Shown: positions 17,912-26,035 of the stretch, one piece after another
Numbering within the stretch: the stretch's first letter is position 1
Layout of the letters: the number at the start of each line of letters is the position of its first letter
Assembly (NCBI RefSeq): GCF_900156025.1
Contig: NZ_FTMO01000002.1
Location: 124,001-188,000 of the forward strand
Direction of reading: 5' to 3'
DNA from: Allobosea sp. TND4EK4
GTDB lineage: Bacteria > Pseudomonadota > Alphaproteobacteria > Rhizobiales > Beijerinckiaceae
DNA length: 64,000 nucleotides
Program-made: the position numbers and the translations under genes
Notes under the pieces: model-generated
The model's database searches: none
Told to the model about the DNA's origin: nothing
What the model saw: the letters and a program-made list of their open reading frames with translations, nothing else

Positions 17912-19378
17912 ATGCTCGACATCAAGGAAGACCTGTCCCGAAACCTCATCTCGCGCTTCTATATCGGCGGAGAATGGATCCCGAGCCATTCGGCCCAGCG
18001 CACCACGGTCATCGACCCATCGACCGAAGATGCCCTTGCCGACCTCCCGCTCGCCGACCGTAGCGATGTAGACCGGGCGATAGCTGCCGCACGCGCTGCC
18101 TTCGATCAGGGCCCCTGGCCCCTCATGACGGGCCCGGAACGCTCCGTTTACCTGAAGCGGTTCGTCGCACTGCTGGAAAAGCGCTTTGAACTGCTGACGC
18201 GCCTTTCGACGGCACAGGTTGGAATGCCGGTCTCTCTGGCCGCAAACCTCGTCAGGACAGGCCTCGCACGCTACGCATACTATGCCGACCTTGCCGGCAG
18301 CTTCGCTTTCGAGGACCGGCGGCCGACGGCCAGGGGCCATGCTCGCATTCGCCGCGAGCCGGTCGGCGTCGCCGCCTTGATCTCGCCGTGGAATGCGACA
18401 TTCCCGATCACGGCCCACAAGCTCGGCGCAGCTCTCGCTGCCGGCTGCAGCTGCATCCTCAAGTCGCCGGTGGAAAGTCCCCTGGAGGGTCTCCTCGTCG
18501 CCGAGTGCGCGCACGAAGCAGGCATTCCGGCCGGGGTCGTCAACGTCATCACGGGAGATCGTGAGGAAAGCGCGTATCTGGTTGCATCGCCGGCTGTCGA
18601 GAAGATCAGTTTCACCGGCAGCGTCGCTGCCGGGCGGCAGATCGGGGCCACCGCGGCAGATCGGATGGCGCGCGCGACGCTCGAACTCGGCGGCAAGTCG
18701 GCGGCGATCCTGCTGGGGGATGTTGACCTGCCTACGGCGATGGCCGCGCTCGCGCCATTCACCATGCCGTTCTCGGGCCAGATCTGCTTCGCACAGACGA
18801 GAATCCTCGCTCCGCGCGCGCGCCTTGCCGAGACTGTCAATGCCTATGTCGGGATCATCGGCCGGCTTCGCGTCGGCGACCCCCGCGATCCCCAGACCCA
18901 AATCGGGCCGGTGCTCAACCGGCGCCAAGCCGACCGCGTTCTCGGATACATCGCCGAGGGGATACGGCAGGGCGCCGAGATCGTGACCGGCGGTGGCCGC
19001 ACGAGAGGTTTCGATCGCGGCCATTTCATCGATCCGACGGTCTTCGTGAATGTGACCCCCGACATGGCGATCGCTCGCGAGGAGGTCTTCGGGCCGGTCG
19101 TCACGATCCAGGGTTATGACAACGAGGACGAGGCGGTCCGCATCGCGAACGACAGCGAGCTCGGATTGAGCGGAAGCATCTACAGCCGGGATGTGGAGCG
19201 GGCCTACGCCCTCGCCTGCCGGGTCCGCACGGGCCAGGTCGGCATCAACGGCGTCGAACTTGCCCCGTCCGTGCCGTTCGGCGGCCGCAAGTTCTCCGGC
19301 GTCGGGCGCGAGGGCGGGCCCGAAGGCCTCGTGGCCTTCCTCGAGACCAAGGCCGTCTTCTTGCCGGTGCCCGCCTGA
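17912..19378 (+). CDS. NAD(P)-dependent aldehyde dehydrogenase
   Basis: A 488-residue member of the ALDH superfamily oxidising an aldehyde to its acid. Catalytic elements are all present: Asn161 in SPWNATF, Glu258 in TLELGGKS, and the nucleophile Cys292 in FSGQICFAQTR. The cofactor loop is FTGSVAAG. The Phe after the catalytic Cys and the overall pattern match broad-specificity ALDHs; the substrate cannot be named. GAAGGAG lies 7 bases before the ATG at 17912, which sets the start against a longer in-frame reading. A small secreted peptide gene follows 36 bp on, probably in the same transcript. Confidence 0.92.
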   Translation: MLDIKEDLSRNLISRFYIGGEWIPSHSAQRTTVIDPSTEDALADLPLADRSDVDRAIAAARAAFDQGPWPLMTGPERSVYLKRFVALLEKRFELLTRLSTAQVGMPVSLAANLVRTGLARYAYYADLAGSFAFEDRRPTARGHARIRREPVGVAALISPWNATFPITAHKLGAALAAGCSCILKSPVESPLEGLLVAECAHEAGIPAGVVNVITGDREESAYLVASPAVEKISFTGSVAAGRQIGATAADRMARATLELGGKSAAILLGDVDLPTAMAALAPFTMPFSGQICFAQTRILAPRARLAETVNAYVGIIGRLRVGDPRDPQTQIGPVLNRRQADRVLGYIAEGIRQGAEIVTGGGRTRGFDRGHFIDPTVFVNVTPDMAIAREEVFGPVVTIQGYDNEDEAVRIANDSELGLSGSIYSRDVERAYALACRVRTGQVGINGVELAPSVPFGGRKFSGVGREGGPEGLVAFLETKAVFLPVPA

Positions 19379-19414
19379 AAGGCGCCCGTTCCGGAGGATC
19401 TGGAGGAACACCCC

Positions 19415-19564
19415 ATGAAAAGGACATCTGGGATCAAGGTCGTCTTCGTGGCGCTGGCGGTGGCGGCGCTCGCCGCGGTTCCCTGCGCCTGGGACAGCCG
19501 CGACATCCACGATGCGTCATGGCTTCCGGCGATCGCCTCCCTGCTGTCCGGCGCCGCAAATTGA
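19415..19564 (+). CDS. Small secreted peptide, 49 residues
   Basis: Begins MKRTSGIKVVFVALAVAALA, a basic start plus hydrophobic core typical of a Sec signal peptide, then a 25-residue mature part CAWDSRDIHDASWLPAIASL and a short hydrophobic end. A Cys sits near the predicted cleavage site, but the residue before it is Pro, so it is not a good lipobox. The ribosome site GGAGGA is well placed. It is 36 bp behind the aldehyde dehydrogenase gene and ahead of a strong hairpin, so it looks like the last gene of that operon. No family is recognised; a single N-terminal membrane anchor is the alternative reading. Confidence 0.6.
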   Translation: MKRTSGIKVVFVALAVAALAAVPCAWDSRDIHDASWLPAIASLLSGAAN

Positions 19565-19585
19565 GTTGCCGACCGCGAGACGAAA

Positions 19586-19613
19586 GCCCGGTGTCGGCAA
19601 GCCGACACCGGGC
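19586..19613. terminator. Perfect 13-bp hairpin between convergent operons
   Basis: GCCCGGTGTCGGC (19586-19598), loop AA, GCCGACACCGGGC (19601-19613). A second perfect stem, GGGCCGGCC/GGCCGGCCC, lies at 19636-19656. Both sit between the peptide gene (plus) and ohr (minus) and can act as a bidirectional stop; neither has a long T-run. Confidence 0.65.
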
Positions 19614-19666
19614 CCATCAAGCCGAACGGTCGAACGGGCCGGCCGATGGCCGGCCCCGGATCACCG

Positions 19667-20083
19667 TCAGACGACGTTCAGTGCGACATTGATGTTGCCC
19701 CTGGTGGCCTTGGAATAGGGGCAGGTCTGGTGAGCCTCGTCGACGAGGTCGCGGGCCAACTCCCGGGCGAGGCCGGGGAGGCTGACAGTGAGACGCGCCT
19801 GCAGGAGATAGGCGCCGTCGGTCATGCCGAGATCGACTTCGGCATCGACCGCAAGGTCCGGCGGCAGGGCAAGCTTGCGCTTTGCGGCGGCGATGCCGAT
19901 CGCGCCGATGAAGCAGGCCGACCACCCAGCGGCGAAGAGCTGCTCAGGATTCGTGCCGGGAGCCGAGCTGCCGGGAGGCGACAGCTTGATATCGAGCCGG
20001 CCGTCGGCGCTGAGCGAGACACCCTCGCGCCCTCCCACCGTATGGGTTTTGCCCGTGTAGAGGACTTTATCGATCTTGGTCAT
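19667..20083 (-). CDS. ohr: Organic hydroperoxide resistance protein (Ohr, OsmC superfamily)
   Basis: A 138-residue thiol peroxidase that reduces organic hydroperoxides using lipoylated-protein electrons. The two catalytic cysteines are Cys57 in GWSACFIGAI and Cys121 in QTCPYSKATRGN; Arg19 and Glu48 of the active site are also present (GREGVS, NPEQLF). The length is typical. The start at 20083 has GGAG 6 bases upstream, preferred over a 46-codon longer frame. No OhrR regulator gene is adjacent, which is unusual for ohr. It faces the Tat hydrolase gene divergently across 326 bp. Confidence 0.93.
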   Translation of the reverse strand: MTKIDKVLYTGKTHTVGGREGVSLSADGRLDIKLSPPGSSAPGTNPEQLFAAGWSACFIGAIGIAAAKRKLALPPDLAVDAEVDLGMTDGAYLLQARLTVSLPGLARELARDLVDEAHQTCPYSKATRGNINVALNVV

Positions 20084-20409
20084 GAACCGCTCCATCCTTG
20101 ACGCCGCGACAGGCGGCGGCTTGCGGCAGTGCCAGTCCCAAGCTGAAATGTCCGGCGTGTGTGCGGACTGGTCCGATGCGCAAGGAATCGTCGATGTTTC
20201 CAGGACTGGATACATCGGCATACGATGACGTCAGCCCCGCGCCACGGCCGCCGTGAATGCCCCGGAGCGGGGAGCCCGGGCTGATTGTATGCTTGCGTAT
20301 CCGGGGAACGCGATCCTACGCGGGCTTTCAATTCCGGGGTTTTGCGACACAGCCACGATACAGCCGACAGGCTTCCTCTCCCTGCATTCGAGCAAAGGGG
20401 AATACGGCC
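20084..20409. other. Divergent control region between ohr and the Tat hydrolase operon
   Basis: A gap of 326 bases with no credible gene. It must hold promoters for both directions. No clear OhrR-type palindrome or -35/-10 pair could be picked out; a plus-strand ribosome site (AAAGGGG) lies at its right end. Confidence 0.5.
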
Positions 20410-21459
20410 ATGTCAGAGCATATCGACCACCCACGACGGAAATTCCTCGGCACAATGGCGCTCGGCACCGTCCTTGCGCAGCTCGATACGATCGGCGCGG
20501 CCAGCGCCCAGACCCGCACCTCCGCCCCGGCTCCCGGCCGCACCAACAGGGTTGGCGAGACCTCCTTCGCTCCGCTGAAGCAGATCGTGGCCGGCACGCT
20601 CGATGTTGGCTATGCCGAGGCCGGTCCGGCGGAGGGCCCGCCGGTGCTGCTGCTGCATGGCTGGCCCTACGACATTCACAGCTATGTCGAGGTCGCGCCC
20701 CTTCTGGCGAAAGCCGGCTACCGGGTGATCGTGCCCCATCTGCGCGGCTATGGCTCAACCCGCTTTCTGTCGGCCGGGACCCCTCGGAACGGCCAGCAGG
20801 CCGCGCTCGGCACCGATGTCATTGCGCTGATGGACGCGCTGAAGATCGAGAAGGCCGTGATCGCCGGCTATGACTGGGGCGCCCGGACTGCCAACATCGT
20901 CGCCGCGCTCTGGCCGGAACGCTGCAAGGCGATGGTCTCGGTCAGCGGCTATCTGATCGGCAGCCAGGAGGCGAACAAGGCGCCGCTGCCGCCCAAGGCC
21001 GAACTGCAGTGGTGGTATCAGTACTATTTCGCCACGGCGCGGGGAGAGGCTGGCTACGCCAAGTATACCAAGGACTTCGCCCGCCTGATCTGGGAGCTGG
21101 CTTCCCCGGAATGGAAACTCGACGACGCGGTCTTCGCGCGGTCGGCCGCCTCGCTCGACAATCCCGACCACGTCGCCATCTCGATCCATAACTACCGCTG
21201 GCGCCTCGGCCTGGCGCAGGGCGAGTCAAAATATGATGAGATCGAGCGCAGGCTCGCGGCCTTCCCGAGCATCGGCGTACCGACCATCACCATTGAGGGC
21301 GACGCCAACGGCGCGCCGCATCCGGAGCCGGCCGCCTACAGGAAGCGCTTCACCGGCCGTTACGAGCATCGGCTCTTCAAGGGCGGCATCGGCCACAACC
21401 CGCCGCAGGAGGCGCCACGGGAATTTGCCGAGGCCGTGATCGAAGCAGACCGGCTCTGA
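20410..21459 (+). CDS. Tat-exported alpha/beta hydrolase, epoxide hydrolase-like
   Basis: A 349-residue protein. The N-terminus has the twin-arginine motif PRRKFLG (residues 8-14), a hydrophobic stretch and a likely AxA cleavage near ASAQ (31-34), so it should be exported folded to the periplasm. The fold is alpha/beta hydrolase with HGWP (83-86) as oxyanion element, nucleophile Asp155 in GYDWG, and the acid-base His in GIGHNPPQ near the end. An Asp nucleophile points to epoxide hydrolase or haloalkane dehalogenase chemistry rather than an esterase. It is 22 bp ahead of a cytochrome P460 gene, so they are probably co-transcribed. Substrate unknown. Confidence 0.87.
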   Translation: MSEHIDHPRRKFLGTMALGTVLAQLDTIGAASAQTRTSAPAPGRTNRVGETSFAPLKQIVAGTLDVGYAEAGPAEGPPVLLLHGWPYDIHSYVEVAPLLAKAGYRVIVPHLRGYGSTRFLSAGTPRNGQQAALGTDVIALMDALKIEKAVIAGYDWGARTANIVAALWPERCKAMVSVSGYLIGSQEANKAPLPPKAELQWWYQYYFATARGEAGYAKYTKDFARLIWELASPEWKLDDAVFARSAASLDNPDHVAISIHNYRWRLGLAQGESKYDEIERRLAAFPSIGVPTITIEGDANGAPHPEPAAYRKRFTGRYEHRLFKGGIGHNPPQEAPREFAEAVIEADRL

Positions 21460-21481
21460 CGGCGGCCCAGGGAGCTCTCCA

Positions 21482-21994
21482 ATGAAAGCCCTTTCCGGGC
21501 GACCCTATGCCGGCGCCGCTCTCGCCATGGCCATCGTCGGGGCGATCTCCATCGCCAGAGGCGAAGGAGTTCGCAAGCCCGCCTCGCCGATCTACGGGGT
21601 CAATGTCCCGGACGGGTACCGCAAATGGGAGCTGATCGCGCCGGCGCTGGAGCATGAACCTCTCAACGAGCTTCGCGCCGTCGTCGGCAACCCGACGGCG
21701 ATCGCCGCCTACCGCGCCAAGACACTGCCCTTTCCAGATGGCACGGTGCTCGTGAAGCTGGCCTGGAAGCACATCCAGTCGCCCGAGTTCGAATCCGCCC
21801 TCGTCCCCGGCGCGGCCACGACCGTGCAGGTAATGGTCAAGGACTCGAAAAAGTTCGCTGCCAGCGGCGGCTGGGGTTTCGGGCGCTTCATCGACGGCAG
21901 GCCGGTGGACAAGGCCCAGCACGAGACCTGTTTCGCCTGCCATGAAGCACGGGTGAAGGCGCGCGACTACGTCTTCACAAGGCTCGCGCCTTAG
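21482..21994 (+). CDS. Cytochrome P460 family protein
   Basis: A 170-residue periplasmic c-type haem protein. Residues 1-27 form a signal peptide. The single haem site is CFACH (Cys150, Cys153, His154), followed by the family ending RDYVFTRLAP. P460 proteins carry a haem cross-linked to Lys and, in ammonia oxidisers and methanotrophs, oxidise hydroxylamine; related proteins bind NO. Lys residues that could form the cross-link are present (for example around KLAWKH), but which one is used cannot be told. The gene is 22 bp behind the Tat hydrolase gene, placing both products in the periplasm. No cytochrome c maturation genes are nearby. Confidence 0.88.
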   Translation: MKALSGRPYAGAALAMAIVGAISIARGEGVRKPASPIYGVNVPDGYRKWELIAPALEHEPLNELRAVVGNPTAIAAYRAKTLPFPDGTVLVKLAWKHIQSPEFESALVPGAATTVQVMVKDSKKFAASGGWGFGRFIDGRPVDKAQHETCFACHEARVKARDYVFTRLAP

Positions 21995-22094
21995 GGCCGG
22001 CCAAGAGAATGCCGCATCCCGGACGGTCGCGCGATGTCCAGCGCCCATCGGGGCCGGCAGCCGTCTGTCCAGGTGATCAACAAGGACGAGCACG

Positions 22095-22547
22095 ATGATC
22101 CCCGTCGCGATGGAAATGGCACTGCACGATCTGGCGATTCGCCAGCTGCTGGCCCGGCTGGCACAGGCGGCCGATGACCGCGATGAGGCCACCTATCTCG
22201 CCTGCCTCGCTGGCACGGTGCGGCCTGCCCCTTCGGGAGGAGCGGCTCCAGTCCCGGCAGAAACCTATATGCGCGCCGCGATGGCCAGGCTGTCGCGGGC
22301 GGATTGGACGCAGCACAAGCTTGTCAATCCGGTCATCGACATCCAGCCGGATCGGATCCGGGCGAGCGCTCGCGTCGATGCGGTCGTGGATCTCGCCCTC
22401 ACGGATCCTGACGGCAAACAACACCGTCTCACGATCGGCGGCCGCTATGAAATCGGCCTTACCCAACAGGGCGGGACATGGCTGATCGATCGCCGCTGGC
22501 TTCACCGGCTCTATGTCGATGGCGACGCGAAGGGGCTTGCAATCTGA
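22095..22547 (+). CDS. SnoaL/NTF2-like fold protein
   Basis: A 150-residue small alpha+beta protein with the start helix MALHDLAIRQLLARLAQAADDRDEATYLACL that opens SnoaL-like NTF2 domains, then a beta sheet ending GTWLIDRRWLHRLYV. Members are ketosteroid-isomerase-like enzymes, dehydratases or ligand-binding accessory proteins. There is no signal peptide, so it should be cytoplasmic. AAGGA stands 8 bases before the ATG. It is followed 62 bp on by an aldehyde dehydrogenase gene and preceded 100 bp back by the P460 gene, all on one strand. Confidence 0.78.
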   Translation: MIPVAMEMALHDLAIRQLLARLAQAADDRDEATYLACLAGTVRPAPSGGAAPVPAETYMRAAMARLSRADWTQHKLVNPVIDIQPDRIRASARVDAVVDLALTDPDGKQHRLTIGGRYEIGLTQQGGTWLIDRRWLHRLYVDGDAKGLAI

Positions 22548-22609
22548 GCAAGGTCGCACACGCCCGGCAAAGCCCGGATTCCGGGCCCCGGCCACCAAGG
22601 GAGATCCCG

Positions 22610-24040
22610 ATGCATCGTTTCGATCAGGTCTATATCGGCGGCGAGTTCCGCACGGCGCATGGCCGCGAGGAGCTCGGCCTCGTCAATCCGGCCACGGAAG
22701 AGCCGCTGGGTGTTCTCGTGATGGCCGACGAGGACGACGCCAGGCAAGCGGTCGACAGCGCCCGAATCGCCTTCAAGGGCTGGTCGCGAAGCTGTCGGAA
22801 GGAGCGCATCGAGCTTCTCTACAATCTCAGCGAAGCGGTCCGCGCCCGTTCTGACGCGCTGACGGAGGCTACTGTCCTCGAATATGGCGGCCCCATCGAG
22901 CAGGCCAGGTGGCGCGCCGGGCTCGCCGCCAACAATTTCCTGGCTGCGGCTCGGCTGCTCGAGGACTTCGCGTTCTCGCGGCGGATCAACGATACCGAGG
23001 TGGTCGCGCAGGCTGCAGGCGTGGCACTGCACATCGTCCCCTGGAACAGCGTCTACAACGCGATCAGCGTGAAGATGGCGGGCGCGCTGGCGGCCGGCTG
23101 CTCTGTCATCGTGAAGCCCAGCGAATATAGCGCCTGGCAGACGCAGTTGTTCACCGAATGCCTGCACGCAGCCGGCGCGCCGGCCGGCGTCATCAATGTC
23201 GTGACTGGCCGGGGCGAAGTCGTCGGCGAAGCGCTGACCTCAGATCCCGCCATCCGCAAGATTTCCTTCACGGGCTCGACACGCGTTGGCAAGGCGATCA
23301 TGGCGAAGGCTGCAACGCACATGACGCGGCTGACGCTCGAACTGGGTGGCAAGGCGCCGACGATCGTGATGGAGGATGCCGATCTTGAGAAGGCGGCTTC
23401 GATCGCGCTGGCGGCAGGTTTCACCAACAACGGCCAGGCCTGTATCGCCGGCACGCGGATTTTGGTGAAGCGGTCACAGATGGATGCGTTCTGCAAAGCG
23501 CTGAAAACTGCGGTCGGCACGATCGTGCAGGGAGACCCCCGCGATCCGCGGACAACCCTCGGGCCGTTGGTCAATCGCCAGCAGTACCGACGTGTCCAGG
23601 GCTACATCCGAATCGGCGTCGAAGAGGGCGCGCGCCTGATCACAGGCGGGGAAGGCCGCCCTGACAACATGCCCCGGGGCTATTTCGCCAAGCCGACCGT
23701 CTTTGCCGACGTCACCAACACGATGACCGTCGCGCGGGAGGAGATTTTCGGTCCGGTCCTGTGCGTGATCGCCTATGACGACGAGGACCATGCGGTCGAA
23801 ATCGCGAACGACACCGAATTCGGGCTCCATGCCTATGTCCTCGGCGAGGATGTCGAGCGGGCGCGGGCGTTGGCGGGCCGGATCGATGCGGGCCGGGTCG
23901 CGATCAACGGTGTCATGCATGAGCCGCTGGCGCCGTTCGGCGGCTTCAAGGAATCGGGAATCGGGCGCGAATACGGAGTCTACGGCATCGAGGATCATCT
24001 CGAACTCAAAGCCGTGATGAACCCGCATGGCGGATCGTGA
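22610..24040 (+). CDS. NAD(P)-dependent aldehyde dehydrogenase (second copy)
   Basis: 476 residues with Asn146 in VPWNSVYN, Glu244 in TLELGGKAP, and Cys278 in NNGQACIAGTR. It belongs to a different branch from the copy at 17912: the Cys motif and cofactor loop (FTGSTRVG) differ, and identity looks moderate. The ribosome site AAGGGAG precedes the ATG at 22610 and rules against a 44-codon longer frame. It ends the likely operon Tat hydrolase-P460-NTF2-ALDH and is followed by a strong inverted repeat. Confidence 0.92.
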   Translation: MHRFDQVYIGGEFRTAHGREELGLVNPATEEPLGVLVMADEDDARQAVDSARIAFKGWSRSCRKERIELLYNLSEAVRARSDALTEATVLEYGGPIEQARWRAGLAANNFLAAARLLEDFAFSRRINDTEVVAQAAGVALHIVPWNSVYNAISVKMAGALAAGCSVIVKPSEYSAWQTQLFTECLHAAGAPAGVINVVTGRGEVVGEALTSDPAIRKISFTGSTRVGKAIMAKAATHMTRLTLELGGKAPTIVMEDADLEKAASIALAAGFTNNGQACIAGTRILVKRSQMDAFCKALKTAVGTIVQGDPRDPRTTLGPLVNRQQYRRVQGYIRIGVEEGARLITGGEGRPDNMPRGYFAKPTVFADVTNTMTVAREEIFGPVLCVIAYDDEDHAVEIANDTEFGLHAYVLGEDVERARALAGRIDAGRVAINGVMHEPLAPFGGFKESGIGREYGVYGIEDHLELKAVMNPHGGS

Positions 24041-24058
24041 CCGTGACAAGCGCATGCC

Positions 24059-24091
24059 GCGGATCTTCAGCCGGCCCGGCTGAAGATCCGC
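24059..24091. terminator. 16-bp inverted repeat between aldehyde dehydrogenase and dipZ
   Basis: GCGGATCTTCAGCCGG (24059-24074) and CCGGCTGAAGATCCGC (24076-24091) are perfect inverted copies one base apart. It lies in the gap of the convergent ALDH and dipZ genes and should act as a bidirectional stop. No T-run follows on either side. Confidence 0.65.
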
Positions 24092-24119
24092 ACGGATCAG
24101 CTTAGCGGCCCAGACCTGG

Positions 24120-25895
24120 TCAGCCGAAGGTGAAGGCGAAGGCCTCCGCGCCGGCGTCGAGGAAGCGGATTTCGAAGCTGCGCTCCCTGACATCGCCGGC
24201 CTGACGGACGAGCTGGTAGAGCCGCGTTTCGGAGATCGTGCCGCTGCCCCCGGCGTCGATGTCGGCGCCGTGGTCAGCGCCCGGCGCCACACCGTCAATG
24301 GTGACAAGGAAGCGCACCGGCCGGCCCGCCGGGCCAGGACCCAGCACCAGATGCAGATCCCTCGCCCTGAAGCGGAAGGCAATCCCGCCACCCGGCTGAT
24401 CGAGCGCCGCGCTCTCGGCGCCGACTGTCCATCGGCCTGCGAGCCCCCATCGGTTGAGCGGCAGCGTTCGAAGGCTGTACTCGCGCGACCGGTCTCCCGC
24501 GACGGGCTCCGGCGAGGCAAAGCCGGAGGCCTTCTCATAGCCGAGATAGGTCTCGCCCGAGCGCGCGGGGCGGGCCGGATCCACGGGAGCCTGCTCACCC
24601 TGCATGTCCGGGACGACGGCCCCGACGGAGGCTCCCCGGCTTCCGGCAGTTTCCGCGAGAAGATCCTGGATCACCCGCTCCGACTGCTTCTCGTCGCCCT
24701 CGCCGAAATGGCTGTGCCGGATGCGGCCCTGGGCATCGACGACATAAATCGCCGGCCAATAGCTGTTGCGGAAGGCCCGCCAGATCCTGAAGTCATTGTC
24801 GACCGCGACCGGAAAGGTGATGCCGAAACGCGCAATCGCCTGCCGGATGTTGCCGATGCTCTTCTCAAAGGCGAATTCCGGAGTGTGGACGCCCACCACG
24901 ACCAACCCCTTGTCCTTGTACTTCTCCGCCCAGGCGCGGATGTAAGGCAGGGTGCGAATGCAGTTGATGCAGGAATAGGTCCAGAAATTGACCAGAACGA
25001 CCTTGCCGCGCAGCTCCTCGGCCTTCAGCGGCCCGGAGTTGAGCCAGGTCACGGCGCCTTCGAAACCCGGAGCCGCGCCACGATCCGGCAGCGGGCTTCG
25101 GTACAACTTTGCTGGAGTGCCGGTCGGCCAAGGTCCGCCATTCTCTGCGAGGCGCTGGCTGGCCGCCACGGCGCCTTCGCCGCCAAGCCCCGCCAGCAGC
25201 CTCTGCTCGATACCGGTTGTGCCGGCAAGGGACAGTTGCGTCAAAAGTCCAGTATCGAGCCCAAAACCGATCGCCAGTACACTCGCGAGCACGGCGTAGC
25301 CGACGCCTCGACGGATATGCTCGCCGACGCCCAGCGTACGCTTCATCGCCGCCAGAACCCGGCCGCCAGCCAGGACAGCCAGGGCGATGGAGGTCGCAGC
25401 GCCGGCGGCATAGGCGGTCAGAAGCAGGGTCGTTTTGGCATCGGGCCCCTGCAGCGCCGCGCCTGTCAGGACGAGCCCCAGGATCGGCCCCGCGCAAGGC
25501 GCCCAGAGCAGACCAATCGCGATTCCAAGCAGGAGCGAACCGCCCATCGAGGACGCTTCGGGTTCAGGGCTGCTCGCAAGCCTGTGGCCGACCGCCACGA
25601 TCGGACGGGTGAAGAAGGCTGCGGCGCGCGGCGAGACAAGGGTCGCGCCGAGGAGCGCGAGCACGGCCAGCGCAGCCCATCGGCCGACCTCGTTCGCTTG
25701 AACAGCCCAGCTGCCCCCTATCGCCGCGAGGCTCGCTACGACGGAGAAGGTGAGCGCCATGCCGATCACCATGGGGAGGATGCCGCGTGTAAAGGGCTGA
25801 TCGGCACGCGCGAAGGCGAAGGGCAGGACCGGAAGAATGCAGGGGCTGACGATCGTCAGCACACCGGCCAGATAGGAGATGACGAACAAGATCAT
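24120..25895 (-). CDS. dipZ: DipZ-like protein: CcdA membrane domain, TlpA-type thioredoxin, C-terminal domain
   Basis: A 591-residue three-part redox protein. Residues 1-215 are the CcdA/DsbD-type transmembrane electron carrier with Cys19 (SPCILP) and Cys134 (WAPCAGP). Residues about 265-420 form a periplasmic TlpA-like thioredoxin with the active site CINC (309-312, in FWTYSCINCIRTLP). Residues 440-591 match the carbohydrate-binding-like C-terminal domain of DipZ. It should move reducing power from the cytoplasm to periplasmic partners, for instance disulfides or peroxides. The start at 25895 sits right before the first membrane helix. A 14-bp hairpin separates it from the upstream secreted hydrolase gene. 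Confidence 0.88.
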   Translation of the reverse strand: MILFVISYLAGVLTIVSPCILPVLPFAFARADQPFTRGILPMVIGMALTFSVVASLAAIGGSWAVQANEVGRWAALAVLALLGATLVSPRAAAFFTRPIVAVGHRLASSPEPEASSMGGSLLLGIAIGLLWAPCAGPILGLVLTGAALQGPDAKTTLLLTAYAAGAATSIALAVLAGGRVLAAMKRTLGVGEHIRRGVGYAVLASVLAIGFGLDTGLLTQLSLAGTTGIEQRLLAGLGGEGAVAASQRLAENGGPWPTGTPAKLYRSPLPDRGAAPGFEGAVTWLNSGPLKAEELRGKVVLVNFWTYSCINCIRTLPYIRAWAEKYKDKGLVVVGVHTPEFAFEKSIGNIRQAIARFGITFPVAVDNDFRIWRAFRNSYWPAIYVVDAQGRIRHSHFGEGDEKQSERVIQDLLAETAGSRGASVGAVVPDMQGEQAPVDPARPARSGETYLGYEKASGFASPEPVAGDRSREYSLRTLPLNRWGLAGRWTVGAESAALDQPGGGIAFRFRARDLHLVLGPGPAGRPVRFLVTIDGVAPGADHGADIDAGGSGTISETRLYQLVRQAGDVRERSFEIRFLDAGAEAFAFTFG

Positions 25896-25914
25896 GGCGG
25901 GGCCTCGCAAGGAT

Positions 25915-25945
25915 GACGGAGGCCACCTGCAAGGTGGCCTCCGTC
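25915..25945 (-). terminator. Perfect 14-bp hairpin between the secreted hydrolase gene and dipZ
   Basis: GACGGAGGCCACCT (25915-25928), loop GCA, AGGTGGCCTCCGTC (25932-25945). It lies 91 bp past the hydrolase stop and 20 bp before the dipZ start codon, so it is either a terminator for the former or a leader structure for the latter. There is no T-run. Confidence 0.55.
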
Positions 25946-26035
25946 GGATGCACGCCACTCAGCCTCTCCAGCGTATCTCCCATGTTTTGCGGGCGGGCCG
26001 TTCTGTAACGGCGTGTAGGCCGGCGTCTGGGAGCG

